This document shows, in pieces, positions 16,945 through 23,767 of a stretch of 29,838 nucleotides of DNA. Source of the stretch: CAZCVI01 sp964502145 (GTDB lineage Bacteria; Acidobacteriota; Aminicenantia; UBA2199); contig CAZCVI010000088.1 of NCBI GenBank assembly GCA_964502145.1, positions 1-29,838 of the forward strand, in the 5' to 3' direction. Under the pieces are notes generated by a model. The model worked only from the letters and a program-made list of their open reading frames with translations. It searched no databases and had not been told where the DNA came from. The position numbers were made by a program, and so were the translations under genes. Position 1 is the first letter of the stretch. The number at the start of each line of letters is the position of its first letter.

Positions 16945-18318
16945 ATGACCTTTAAAAAAGAGTATACAACCGTGTGGAATACGATGTGGATATCGCTGGG
17001 AATGGTGACACTGTTGCTGTTGCCAAGCCAAGGGTTCGGGCAGGTTAAGCCCTTGTATAGTTATTATAACATGTTCTATGGCGCACGCTCCATCGGTATG
17101 GCCAATGCATTTACAGCACTGGCAGATGATTTAACAGCCGTGTTTCGCAACCCTGCGGGAGTAGCGGAACTGGATGTGCCACAAATATTTATAGACTATC
17201 GCTATGATAAACTCCAATACAACTTAGAGAGGCAGAGCAAAGACTATACTACGTATGAACTACTGTATGATTATAGTTTTAATTCTACCTTAAAGAATAT
17301 GGATTTCGCCGCTATTTCGGCGCCTGTGATTTTTTGGGATATGAAGTGGTGTTTCGCGCTCAGTTATTACCGATCAGTGCCCTATGGCATAAATGGGCTG
17401 GGAGAAAGCCGTCTGACAACCAGCAATAACTCCGCACCGAACGAAATCACCTCCTTTAACATGGCCGGCAGTTCAGGTATTGACATGCTTGCTCTTACAA
17501 GTGCTTTTTATTTGAGTGATTATTTGTCGTTTGGGGTAACAGTGCAACGGTATTTTAATTCTGGCACCATGAGTGTGGCGCAAACGTTCCCTTCTCCCCC
17601 TATTTCCACCGGTTTGTCCTATACCCGGGAGTACACTGATAAATTTAAGGACACCAGTTTGCTGATGGGGTTACGGTTTAAATTGATGGAAGAGATCATC
17701 CTGGGATTTAGTTACCAGTTTGGTTGTGCCGATACCTTTACTTCCCAGGATACCTATCAACTTAAGGACGGAACAGCCCCCATCACCTCCACTTCCACCG
17801 CTACCTTGACCATTCCAGCCCAGTATGCAGCGGGGCTCGTGTTAAAGCCGTTAAAATTCATGGATTTGGCCTTCGATTATTCCCGGCAGTATTGGGGCAA
17901 GGCCACGTTGAGCAATTATTATGGTTCCACCATTCCCTTGCAGTTCCCCGTGCGCAATGATTTTACCTTCGCCCAGAAAGACACGATCAACCTGAGAATG
18001 GGAACACAATTTATTATCCCGTTGAAAAAAGCAACCGTATTTATTCGTGGTGGGTTGTTTAGCGACCAGCAGTTATTTGCCAATTGGGCGGGGGAAAAGG
18101 TTAAATTAAAAGGCTATTCATTGGGTGTGGGCCTGGAAATTAAACCCTGGATTCAATTGGACGCCGCCTATATGAGACAAAAAGGTGTCTGGAAAGAAGC
18201 CGGGTATTTTGATCCGAGCACGTCGATCAATAGCACGGCAATCAATAAAATATTCTGTGTCTCGCTGACCTTTAAATTTGGCACACCACCGGTAGTAAAA
18301 GAACCGATAGAAGATTAA
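16945..18318 (+). CDS. Outer-membrane beta-barrel protein, PorV/UPF0164-like
   Basis: A 457-residue barrel protein. A basic N-terminus and hydrophobic core (about 13-32) end in a probable signal-peptidase site near QGFGQV. The mature start has the family block GARSIGMANAFTALADD followed by FRNPAG, shared by FadL/PorV-like and UPF0164 proteins. The rest alternates aromatic and polar strands and ends in a typical barrel C-terminus (FCVSLTFKFG). Family members act as porins, fatty-acid channels or secretion-related shuttles; nothing here decides which. ATG 16945 lies two bases after the ricT stop, so translation is likely coupled, although operon membership with holB-ricT need not mean shared function. 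An internal ATG at residue 13 would give a shorter, more standard signal peptide and cannot be excluded. Confidence 0.8.
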   Translation: MTFKKEYTTVWNTMWISLGMVTLLLLPSQGFGQVKPLYSYYNMFYGARSIGMANAFTALADDLTAVFRNPAGVAELDVPQIFIDYRYDKLQYNLERQSKDYTTYELLYDYSFNSTLKNMDFAAISAPVIFWDMKWCFALSYYRSVPYGINGLGESRLTTSNNSAPNEITSFNMAGSSGIDMLALTSAFYLSDYLSFGVTVQRYFNSGTMSVAQTFPSPPISTGLSYTREYTDKFKDTSLLMGLRFKLMEEIILGFSYQFGCADTFTSQDTYQLKDGTAPITSTSTATLTIPAQYAAGLVLKPLKFMDLAFDYSRQYWGKATLSNYYGSTIPLQFPVRNDFTFAQKDTINLRMGTQFIIPLKKATVFIRGGLFSDQQLFANWAGEKVKLKGYSLGVGLEIKPWIQLDAAYMRQKGVWKEAGYFDPSTSINSTAINKIFCVSLTFKFGTPPVVKEPIED

Positions 18319-18343
18319 GGAAAAAGTTTAAAAAGCCAAAGCA

Positions 18344-18398
18344 AAAAATTGTTAATTGGACGTTGCCTAGAATCCGTTTCATCCAATTAACAATTTTT
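18344..18398. terminator. Bidirectional terminator with 17-bp perfect stem
   Basis: AAAAATTGTTAATTGGA (18344-18360) is perfectly complementary to 18382-18398 across a 21-base loop. A-runs on the left and T-runs on the right give a U-tract on both strands. It sits between convergent genes ending at 18318 and 18426. The stem is AT-rich and the loop long for a terminator. Confidence 0.65.
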
Positions 18399-18425
18399 AA
18401 TTCGGAACCATGGCTATTTAAGCCG

Positions 18426-19013
18426 TTATAGTCCCAGGATATCTTCTTTAAAACTTTCCCCAGGTCCCGGGTTGGGGCCGATCCAGCAGGCAGTCAGAGC
18501 ATCCGAGAAGGCTTTTCCTTCCAAGACACCTTTGTTTTTGCCATTCACCTCGATTTTTGTCCCTTTGCCAGGGATATAGGTAAAAACGAGTCGTTGTTCC
18601 TCTTTCATGTCTTCCATGGCCGCGCACAGTGTTTGGAATTGTTTTTTTAATTCCGGAGAGGCTTTCGGTGTATTTTCTTGCAGTCCTTCCAGCCAGGCAT
18701 CCGTGATTTTTCCTTTCGGAACGTCTCTGAGAAAATGCATGACCGCTTGGCGGGCAGTGTCGGCAGCTAAAATTTTTCCTGCATTTTTCTCTTTTTGTGT
18801 CAGGTACAAGCCCGCCACATATACTTTAAAGATCACTTTTTTTCGTAGGGCTAAACCATTCAAAACCAGTTTCTGACCATCTACTTCAATACTATCCGCC
18901 ATTTTCACCCCTTTTAATTCCGCCGCACCTAGGGGCGCATAAGTAGGGACCACAATGGCTAACACCACCAACATCAGTAACACGCGCTTAAGACTAAAAC
19001 CAAAACGTATCAT
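18426..19013 (-). CDS. Chalcone isomerase-like secreted protein
   Basis: This 195-residue protein is of the bacterial chalcone-isomerase-like family (Chalcone_3 type). An N-terminal signal peptide (KRVLLMLVVLAIVVPTYAPL, cleavage near GAA) sends it to the periplasm. The family blocks are clear: LVLNGLALRKKVIFKVYVAG, LYLTQKEKNA, MHFLRDVPKGKITDAW, and the C-terminal WIGPNPGPGESFKEDILG. Despite the name, bacterial members of this group are not shown to be flavonoid enzymes; a lipid-binding role is more usual. The start is fixed by AGGAGG four bases before ATG 19013. Monocistronic, with its own consensus promoter, convergent with the PorV-like gene. Confidence 0.85.
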   Translation of the reverse strand: MIRFGFSLKRVLLMLVVLAIVVPTYAPLGAAELKGVKMADSIEVDGQKLVLNGLALRKKVIFKVYVAGLYLTQKEKNAGKILAADTARQAVMHFLRDVPKGKITDAWLEGLQENTPKASPELKKQFQTLCAAMEDMKEEQRLVFTYIPGKGTKIEVNGKNKGVLEGKAFSDALTACWIGPNPGPGESFKEDILGL

Positions 19014-19039
19014 GTTTCCTCCTTTTCGTTAAAAAACAG

Positions 19040-19068
19040 ATATTAAAGGTTTTGCCAGCAATTGTCAA
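19040..19068 (-). promoter_or_regulatory. Promoter of the chalcone isomerase-like gene
   Basis: On the minus strand: TTGACA, 17-nt spacer, TAATAT, followed by a leader of about 20 nt carrying AGGAGG. Near-consensus sigma-70 promoter. Confidence 0.75.
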
Positions 19069-19124
19069 CAGGTAAGCGGAAATATTGTGAAAATAGGTGC
19101 GTGGGAGGGTGATTTAAGGATTGT

Positions 19125-19304
19125 ATGCCGGGTGTTGTTCAAAAAAAGGGTGCTTGGATTCAAGAAAATGGGTATAGGTGTCAGATTAGAGTTGATCCTG
19201 CTGCCATCAGGCTTGAAGTAAGAAGAATTTTTGCTAGCGGAGTCAAAAACAGCGGTGAATTAAGAGAATATTCTAGGGAGAAAGGAATTTATAATGGGGA
19301 TTAA
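19125..19304 (+). CDS. Small hypothetical protein
   Basis: A 59-codon frame from ATG 19125 with AAGGA four bases upstream. The product starts MPGVVQKKGAWIQENGYRCQ and is mixed charged (later RLEVRRIFASGVKN, REYSREKGIYNGD). Its residue mix looks like real protein, but I do not recognise a family. It lies alone between the chalcone isomerase-like gene (divergent) and the 21-bp array. It could be a remnant of a longer gene; no in-frame continuation is seen upstream, where a TGA stands five codons before the ATG. Confidence 0.4.
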   Translation: MPGVVQKKGAWIQENGYRCQIRVDPAAIRLEVRRIFASGVKNSGELREYSREKGIYNGD

Positions 19305-19358
19305 AAAAAAACGGCGGGGTGATGTGTCCATTACGGCTTGCATTATCTTTCATTCAGG

Positions 19359-19694
19359 GTTAAAATGGCTGTTTCCATGGTACAATGTCTCCATGTTAAG
19401 GTGTACTGTGTCCTTTTTTTGGTGCAATCATCACAATCAGCCGTGCAATGTCTAAATGCAGCGGTGCAATGTCTAAATGCAGCGGTACAATGTCTAAATG
19501 CAACGGTGCAATGTCTAAATGCAGCGGTACAATGTCTAAATGCAGCGGTACATTCTCTAATTGCAGCGGTGCAATGTCTAAATGCAGCGGTGCAATCTTC
19601 ACTTTCCATACCAAAACGTGTCATCGCAATAGTAAAACGTGTCATCGCAATAGTAAAACGTGTCATCGCAGTGGTGCAACGTGTTATTTCCATC
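19359..19694. repeat. Tandem array of about sixteen 21-bp units in strict register
   Basis: Units start every 21 bp from 19359 to 19674 without an indel. Seven central units (19443-19589) follow the pattern GTGCAATGTCTAAATGCAGC plus G, with few changes. Later units (19611-19673) belong to a second, diverged family containing AAAACGTGTCATCGCA. Flanking units are degenerate but keep GT at the start and AA at positions 5-6. Because 21 is a multiple of three, several frames stay open; the minus frame (19343-19762) reads as heptads such as FRHCTAA, MTRFTIA, ITRCTTA and WRHCTME. None of these frames has a convincing ribosome site. The rest of the gene-free stretch 19305-19929 shows nothing recognisable apart from the next promoter. 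Confidence 0.85.
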
Positions 19695-19865
19695 CTGAAG
19701 TATCTCAATGTTTGGTTAGGAAGTCCAAGTTCCACTCTGTTTTGTCTTCTTAAAATACCCAACTATGTCCCGATAGACCTGGATTGTCTTGTTTCAAAAA
19801 TTAATAAGCCAAAGCGAACGGGAAGTGGAAAGAGTCGGGGTCAGCTTACGTTTTGTTTTTTTTTA

Positions 19866-19894
19866 TTGACAAAAAAAGGAAAAAGAGTTATTAA
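19866..19894 (+). promoter_or_regulatory. Promoter of the 19930 gene
   Basis: TTGACA, 17-nt purine-rich spacer, TATTAA; the leader is about 28 nt with a GAGG box before ATG 19930. Confidence 0.7.
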
Positions 19895-19929
19895 TGAAGT
19901 ATGAAAATCCAAAATAAAGCGAGGTATCT

Positions 19930-20193
19930 ATGTTAAGTCTGCAAGATTATAAAGTGAGAATTGCCAAGATCATCGACCGTTTACCCGATCAAAAAGTAAT
20001 CGAATTGATGGATTATGCAGCTTTTTTGAGTTCCAGGTACGGGGATTCAAAAGGAACCGATAAGGGAATGGATGATGATACCTTAATGATGCAATCCGAC
20101 GTGATGAAAAGTACTCTGACCAATCCCCAAGAAGATATCTACAAACTCTACGCCATGCAAGAGGTGATCGACGCGGAAGAAAAAAACAGGTAG
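19930..20193 (+). CDS. Small DUF2281-like / antitoxin-like protein
   Basis: This 87-residue acidic protein has an N-terminal segment IAKIIDRLPDQKVIELMDYA followed by AFLSSRYGD, which resembles DUF2281-type proteins often found as antitoxins or orphan relatives (helix, LP turn, helix, F-L motif). The C-terminal half (MDDDTLMMQSDVMKS onward) is acidic and probably partly unfolded, which fits a toxin-binding tail, but no toxin gene is adjacent. It starts at ATG 19930 with GAGG at a suitable distance and has a consensus promoter. Its stop codon is the first triplet of the repeated terminator-foldback module. The assignment rests on short similarity and is tentative. Confidence 0.6.
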   Translation: MLSLQDYKVRIAKIIDRLPDQKVIELMDYAAFLSSRYGDSKGTDKGMDDDTLMMQSDVMKSTLTNPQEDIYKLYAMQEVIDAEEKNR

Positions 20194-20463
20194 AAGCGAC
20201 ATCCTGTCGCTTTTTTCCCTTCCCTCTGCCTCCAGCATTGGATAAAAGTAGAACTCAGCCGTAAAAATACTATCTGAACCGTGATGCGTGGGATGAAAGG
20301 ATGACCAGGATAGATAAAAATAGGGCAGAGTACCTTTTTTATCAAAGACATCGGGCACCATGCCATCTTTTCTTTTTAAATCTTGGTCATCCCCTAATCC
20401 CACGCATCACGGTTCAGATAGTGTCTCTGTATAATTTCTTGAAAAATAATTGACTTTATAGAT
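20191..20463. repeat. Terminator-foldback-promoter module, copy 1
   Basis: This 273-bp segment recurs at 21689-21923. It starts with TAGAAGCGACATCCTGTCGC, continues through CTGCCTCCAGCAT, then a 154-bp foldback element (20269-20422) with perfect 26-bp terminal inverted repeats starting ACTATCTGAACCGTGATG, and ends in a flank containing ATTGACTTT that is similar base by base to copy 2 without gaps. Inside the foldback the arms stay paired for about 40 bp with a few mismatches. It carries no gene. Copy 1 has 38 bp, just before AACCGTGATG, that copy 2 lacks. Confidence 0.9.
20194..20216 (+). terminator. Intrinsic terminator of the 19930 gene
   Basis: AAGCGAC-atcct-GTCGCTT followed by six T residues, starting directly after the stop codon. 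The same hairpin recurs at 21692. Confidence 0.85.
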
Positions 20464-20478
20464 TTTTTGTGTTATATA
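20450..20478 (+). promoter_or_regulatory. Promoter of the propeller gene
   Basis: TTGACT, 17-nt spacer, TATATA. The -35 lies in the conserved flank of the repeat module, 30 bp past its foldback. The leader is about 55 nt and holds AAGGAG before ATG 20541. Confidence 0.55.
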
Positions 20479-20540
20479 TTAATATTATAAATATTTTCCA
20501 TGAACCCAAGAACGTCTGGAAATTTTAAGGAGAATAAATT

Positions 20541-21671
20541 ATGAATATTATAAAAAAATTGGCCGTGTTTCTGTGGTTGGTAATCGGTTGTTTATGCGGG
20601 TTGACTCAAGCCGAAATAGTAAAGATAAACAATCTTCCAGTAGGCAGAAAATTTTATATAAATGATCAGGGGGAAATCTATACACATCATAGCAACTCTT
20701 CATTAAAGAAATATGCTGCCGATGGAAAGGAACTTTTTATTGCTGGTAGAGCTGGAGAAGGGCCCGGAGATATTAAAAGAATAGGATGGTTTGATATTAA
20801 TCCAAAAGACTCGTTGATCTATGTGACCGAATTGATGAATGGCAACAGGAGAATCACACGATTTTCATCCACTACTGGAAAGTATGTCGATTTATGGCCG
20901 GTACAACTCGATTGGTTAAAATGGGAATCCTTCCCCATCATTCAATTTGACCAACAAGGCAATGCATACATTCAATTGGAAAATGTCATCTGGAGCATGT
21001 ATAAATCGTTTAGAATAGGGACAATAGAAAGCTATCTGGTGAAATTTTCCGCTACTGGGAAAAAAATCAAAGATGTATATCATTTCTCCTCGAAATTCAT
21101 GGCTGACCAAGATGGAAAAGGCAATATCACTATCCCTTATAACAATAATGTGTCGTGGATGATTGTTAAGAATTTTCTTTATATCCGCGAAAGTTCCAAA
21201 GACAAAATTGATATTTATGATTTAAATGGACAATATATAAAAGGTTTAAAGTTACCGTTTAAAAGAGAAAAATTAACCGATGAAGACCTTGATATATGGG
21301 AAAAAGGGATGAGGGAAGACCCCGAGTTTAGACAAGGAATTGCGCAAGGTTGGTTTGATATTAAGTTCTGGCGGAACAATCTTCCTTTCCCAGAGTATAA
21401 AAATATTTCAGGGTACAAGATGTACAGTGATGAAAAGGGAAATATTTACAGTCAAAAAGCGTCTTACAATGAGGATGAAACCGCGAATATCTGGGCAAAA
21501 ATTGATCCAGTGTCTGGGAAGACAGAGTTGCTTACTATTTCAAAAAAATATCACTTGATCGGAATCAAAAATAATAATTTCTATTTTTATCAACAGCTTG
21601 AGGATAGCGAAGACGAGGATGTAGATTATGTTGTGTTAAAAGTTTCTGCGGACTCTCTCAAGCAATTATGA
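20541..21671 (+). CDS. Secreted six-bladed beta-propeller protein
   Basis: This 376-residue protein has an N-terminal export signal. The core LAVFLWLVIGCLCGL contains VIGC, a possible lipobox, while TQA|EI further on would suit signal peptidase I. The motif GRAGEGPGDIKRI (about residues 69-81) is characteristic of the bacterial 6-bladed beta-propeller family, and later repeats (FDQQGNAYIQ, YSDEKGNIYSQ, LYIRESSKDKIDIYDLNGQY) are consistent with blades of the NHL/TolB kind. The family is abundant in Bacteroidota and Aminicenantes-like genomes, and its binding targets are mostly unknown. AAGGAG precedes ATG 20541. The gene is bracketed by direct copies of the repeat module, the first containing its promoter and the second its terminator. 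Confidence 0.8.
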   Translation: MNIIKKLAVFLWLVIGCLCGLTQAEIVKINNLPVGRKFYINDQGEIYTHHSNSSLKKYAADGKELFIAGRAGEGPGDIKRIGWFDINPKDSLIYVTELMNGNRRITRFSSTTGKYVDLWPVQLDWLKWESFPIIQFDQQGNAYIQLENVIWSMYKSFRIGTIESYLVKFSATGKKIKDVYHFSSKFMADQDGKGNITIPYNNNVSWMIVKNFLYIRESSKDKIDIYDLNGQYIKGLKLPFKREKLTDEDLDIWEKGMREDPEFRQGIAQGWFDIKFWRNNLPFPEYKNISGYKMYSDEKGNIYSQKASYNEDETANIWAKIDPVSGKTELLTISKKYHLIGIKNNNFYFYQQLEDSEDEDVDYVVLKVSADSLKQL

Positions 21672-21688
21672 GGAATCACCCAAAAGAG

Positions 21689-21923
21689 TAGAAGCGACAT
21701 CCTGTCGCTTTTTTCTATTCCCCCTGCCTCCAGCATAACCGTGATGCGTGGGATGAAAGGATGACCAGGATAGATAAAAATAGGGCAGAGTACCTTTTTT
21801 ATCAAAGACATCGGGCACCATGCCATCTTTTCTTTTTAAATCTTGGTCATCCCTTCATCCCACGCATCACGGTTCAGATATTTACTATGGCGAATTTCCA
21901 GAAAAAAGATTGACTTTGTCGAT
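21689..21923. repeat. Terminator-foldback-promoter module, copy 2
   Basis: This 235-bp direct copy of 20191-20463 has lost 38 bp including the outer end of the left foldback arm: it joins CCAGCAT directly to AACCGTGATG. The central 120 bp of the foldback is almost identical to copy 1. The right flank keeps ATTGACTTT, but here it leads into DNA without a promoter-like -10. The remainder of the gene-free stretch 21924-22175 holds a possible gene remnant and a related palindrome at 22011. Confidence 0.88.
21692..21714 (+). terminator. Intrinsic terminator of the propeller gene
   Basis: AAGCGAC-atcct-GTCGCTT with a T-run, 20 bp after the stop at 21671; identical hairpin to 20194-20216. Confidence 0.85.
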
Positions 21924-22010
21924 GACATCGAATTGAAAGAGTTTAAAAAGAGACTTCTAAGAAACTCGCCCGAAATGGTATCCCATTATTTAATTTCGCC
22001 GCTTATTAAT

Positions 22011-22032
22011 GCGACAAGGATGTCGCGTCTAC
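22011..22032 (-). repeat. Short GCGACATCC palindrome, third family member
   Basis: On the minus strand it reads GTAGACGCGACATCCTTGTC plus GC, the same core as the terminators at 20191 and 21689 (TAGAAGCGACATCCTGTCGC) but without the T-run. It is probably a dispersed REP-like palindrome. Confidence 0.6.
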
Positions 22033-22175
22033 ATAATCCGAATCGCAATAGTTTCTTTCCGGTTATAATCCCACGGAGTGTAGCGCCATTGGCGGGGTCG
22101 CTTCCAAGCCACTCATTTTGACCGTCAAATGATACGAATTTTCGCATTGGGAACAACACTCTTTTAAAATACTGT

Positions 22176-22376
22176 TTAACTCTTTACCATATTCCATTGT
22201 CTTTCTTTGGAATTAACAATATCCTGGTGGATTTTATAAACCAGTTGGGCTTCCGTTTGGTCGGGGAAAATTTTTTTGAGATAGGCGAACCTCAACTTCA
22301 TGACCGTGTTTAGTAATTGGAAAGATCGCCCCAGATTCGCCGCCATCTTCTGTTTCTGGTCCTCGGTCACGGTCAT
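22176..22376 (-). CDS. Small hypothetical protein
   Basis: This 66-residue, mostly helical, basic protein starts at ATG 22376 with AAGGAG eight bases upstream and has a good promoter, so it is very probably expressed. The pattern KLRFAYLKKIFPDQTEAQLV (helix, FPD turn, helix) recalls small proteins encoded next to minimal nucleotidyltransferases, which behave like toxin-antitoxin partners, but no such partner is found here. The DNA beyond its stop holds only a short frame and repeat debris, so a partner may have been lost. Divergent from the ATPase gene. Confidence 0.65.
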   Translation of the reverse strand: MTVTEDQKQKMAANLGRSFQLLNTVMKLRFAYLKKIFPDQTEAQLVYKIHQDIVNSKERQWNMVKS

Positions 22377-22422
22377 ATTTGGTATCTCCTTATGGTCATT
22401 ATGCTTTACTCTGCCAGTAATT

Positions 22423-22451
22423 ATCTTATATCAAATGGCACAAAGATGCAA
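22423..22451 (-). promoter_or_regulatory. Promoter of the 22176-22376 gene
   Basis: On the minus strand: TTGCAT, 17-nt spacer, TAAGAT, with a leader of about 40 nt containing AAGGAG. It is divergent from the ATPase promoter only about 30 bp away, so the two could share a regulator. Confidence 0.55.
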
Positions 22452-22480
22452 CCCCCTCTTCCAGATAAAATTCCTTTGTC

Positions 22481-22509
22481 TTGCATTTTGCGGGGATTTT
22501 TTATACAAT
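22481..22509 (+). promoter_or_regulatory. Promoter of the ATPase transcript
   Basis: TTGCAT, 17-nt spacer, TACAAT. The expected start site falls on or next to ATG 22516 of a 22-codon upstream frame, 82 bp before the ATPase start. Confidence 0.55.
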
Positions 22510-22515
22510 ACAGGT

Positions 22516-22584
22516 ATGAAGAAATCAATTGTACTGGTAGATATTTTTTGCATAAAAGCCTTTCCTGCACTGGCAGGCAATTAA
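22516..22584 (+). CDS. Possible leaderless 22-codon upstream peptide of the ATPase gene
   Basis: ATG 22516 is six bases after the -10 box, so the transcript would start at this codon. The peptide begins MKKSIVLVDIFCIKAFPA and stops at TAA 22582, 13 bp before the ATPase ATG. The last codons overlap a small perfect hairpin, CCTGC-actg-GCAGG (22564-22577), lying just before the GAGGAG box of the ATPase. This arrangement could couple or attenuate ATPase translation. The frame is short, so chance is a real alternative. Confidence 0.3.
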   Translation: MKKSIVLVDIFCIKAFPALAGN

Positions 22585-22597
22585 TGAGGAGCCATAG

Positions 22598-23767
22598 ATG
22601 AAAATAAACAAGATTCATCTTAAAAATCACCCCTTTTTCGGGACCATGGATATCGATTTCGAAAGTTCTGCAGGTGGGAAAACATTGGATACAATTCTCA
22701 TCGGTGGCATCAATGGTTCCGGGAAGACGAAGCTATTAAATGCTATTGTCGAGATGATGAGCGATAACAAAAACCCATCCAATGAATCCAGTCTTGATAT
22801 AGAGCTGACCGAATTTCATGAAGCACGTTTTATTGAAGCTCAATTCAACGGAGCTGTAGGGGACAAGAAAAAAAGCTTTGAACTTCGATTCAAAGATATT
22901 GATGAACGACTTAGACCAAAAATAGTGTATATGCCCACGGAAATTAATTTTTCCCGGTTTGAAATCTTAACAACTCCTTATATATATCAATATCAATTTC
23001 TTAATGTAATCAATGAGAGTGTCACCAAAGACATCCCCAATTTTTTTGCCACTTTCATCGACCGTTTTGTCTACGGTAAGAACTTGCTTCCAGACCAATC
23101 CATAGCTCTGGCTTGTTCCGAGATCAATGCGATATTTAAAGAGCTTGATATTGAATCGCGGATTGCGGGGTTGCGCAAAGATGGTTCCCGGATGCCTGTA
23201 TTTAAAAATAAGGCAGGCAAGGAATTTGATATCACAGGTTTATCTTCCGGGGAACGGCAATTGTTTTTCAGGATCATCAGTCTTAAAATGCTGGATATCA
23301 ACAACTCCATCATCCTTGTGGATGAACCGGAAATCTCTCTACACCCCGCTTGGCAACAAAAAATTATCAAAGTTTATCAGAATATCGGCGAGAATAATCA
23401 GGTTATTGCAGCCACCCATTCTCCACATGTACTTTCATCTGTACCAGGAGAATGTGTCCGCATCTTGATTAACGATAACGGCATCAAAGTACTGGATGAT
23501 AAGGATTTGGAAAACTCTTACGGTGTGCCAATTAAACGGGTATTAAAAGATATCATGGGTTTGAAATCAGATCGCGACCCATTCATCCAAGCAGAGATCG
23601 ATGACTTGGGACATTACTTGGAAGACCAAAACTATCAGCCACAAGAATTTGAAAGGAGATTCAAAGGACTGGAAGATAAACTGGGTGCAACGGATGAAGA
23701 CATGATCAGCCTTAAAATCGGAAAATTACGGAGAGATCGCAAGGATAGTCATGCTAAAAATATCTAA
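22598..23767 (+). CDS. AAA ATPase of the Septu/PtuA-like or OLD-like defence type
   Basis: A 389-residue SMC/ABC-related ATPase without a long coiled coil. Walker A GGINGSGKT is at 36-44, the signature LSSGERQ at 215-221, Walker B IILVDEPE at 238-245 followed by ISLHP, and the switch His274 in ATHSPHV. This is the fold of the AAA ATPases paired with HNH nucleases (PtuA in Septu and retron-linked PtuAB) and of OLD proteins, but there is no Toprim domain, so a separate nuclease partner is expected. The C-terminal part (DDLGHYLEDQNYQPQEFERR) is charged helix. The start is set by GAGGAG six bases before ATG 22598. A decayed HNH-type frame overlaps its 3' end by 17 bp, as partner genes do in such pairs. 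Phage defence is an inference from family and context. Confidence 0.85.
   Translation: MKINKIHLKNHPFFGTMDIDFESSAGGKTLDTILIGGINGSGKTKLLNAIVEMMSDNKNPSNESSLDIELTEFHEARFIEAQFNGAVGDKKKSFELRFKDIDERLRPKIVYMPTEINFSRFEILTTPYIYQYQFLNVINESVTKDIPNFFATFIDRFVYGKNLLPDQSIALACSEINAIFKELDIESRIAGLRKDGSRMPVFKNKAGKEFDITGLSSGERQLFFRIISLKMLDINNSIILVDEPEISLHPAWQQKIIKVYQNIGENNQVIAATHSPHVLSSVPGECVRILINDNGIKVLDDKDLENSYGVPIKRVLKDIMGLKSDRDPFIQAEIDDLGHYLEDQNYQPQEFERRFKGLEDKLGATDEDMISLKIGKLRRDRKDSHAKNI

Noticed and set aside
19443..19589. CRISPR array
   Set aside because: Units are directly tandem with no spacers, and no cas genes are present.
19343..19762. Open frames across the 21-bp array (minus 19343-19762, plus 19338-19904 and 19448-19753)
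   Set aside because: A 21-bp unit keeps several frames open by default. None has a credible ribosome site, and the plus frames read as Cys-rich low-complexity repeats. Kept as a finding about the array, not as a gene.
20148..20366. Similar minus-strand frames at 20148-20366 and 21626-21826 (shared MAWCPMSLIKKVLCP)
   Set aside because: The shared peptide is only the translation of the foldback repeat; both frames run into neighbouring genes.
22063..22197. 44-codon minus-strand frame overlapping the end of the 22176 gene
   Set aside because: No ribosome site, and its second half (SGLEATPPMALHS) reads through GC-rich repeat-like DNA. It is not convincing as a partner gene.
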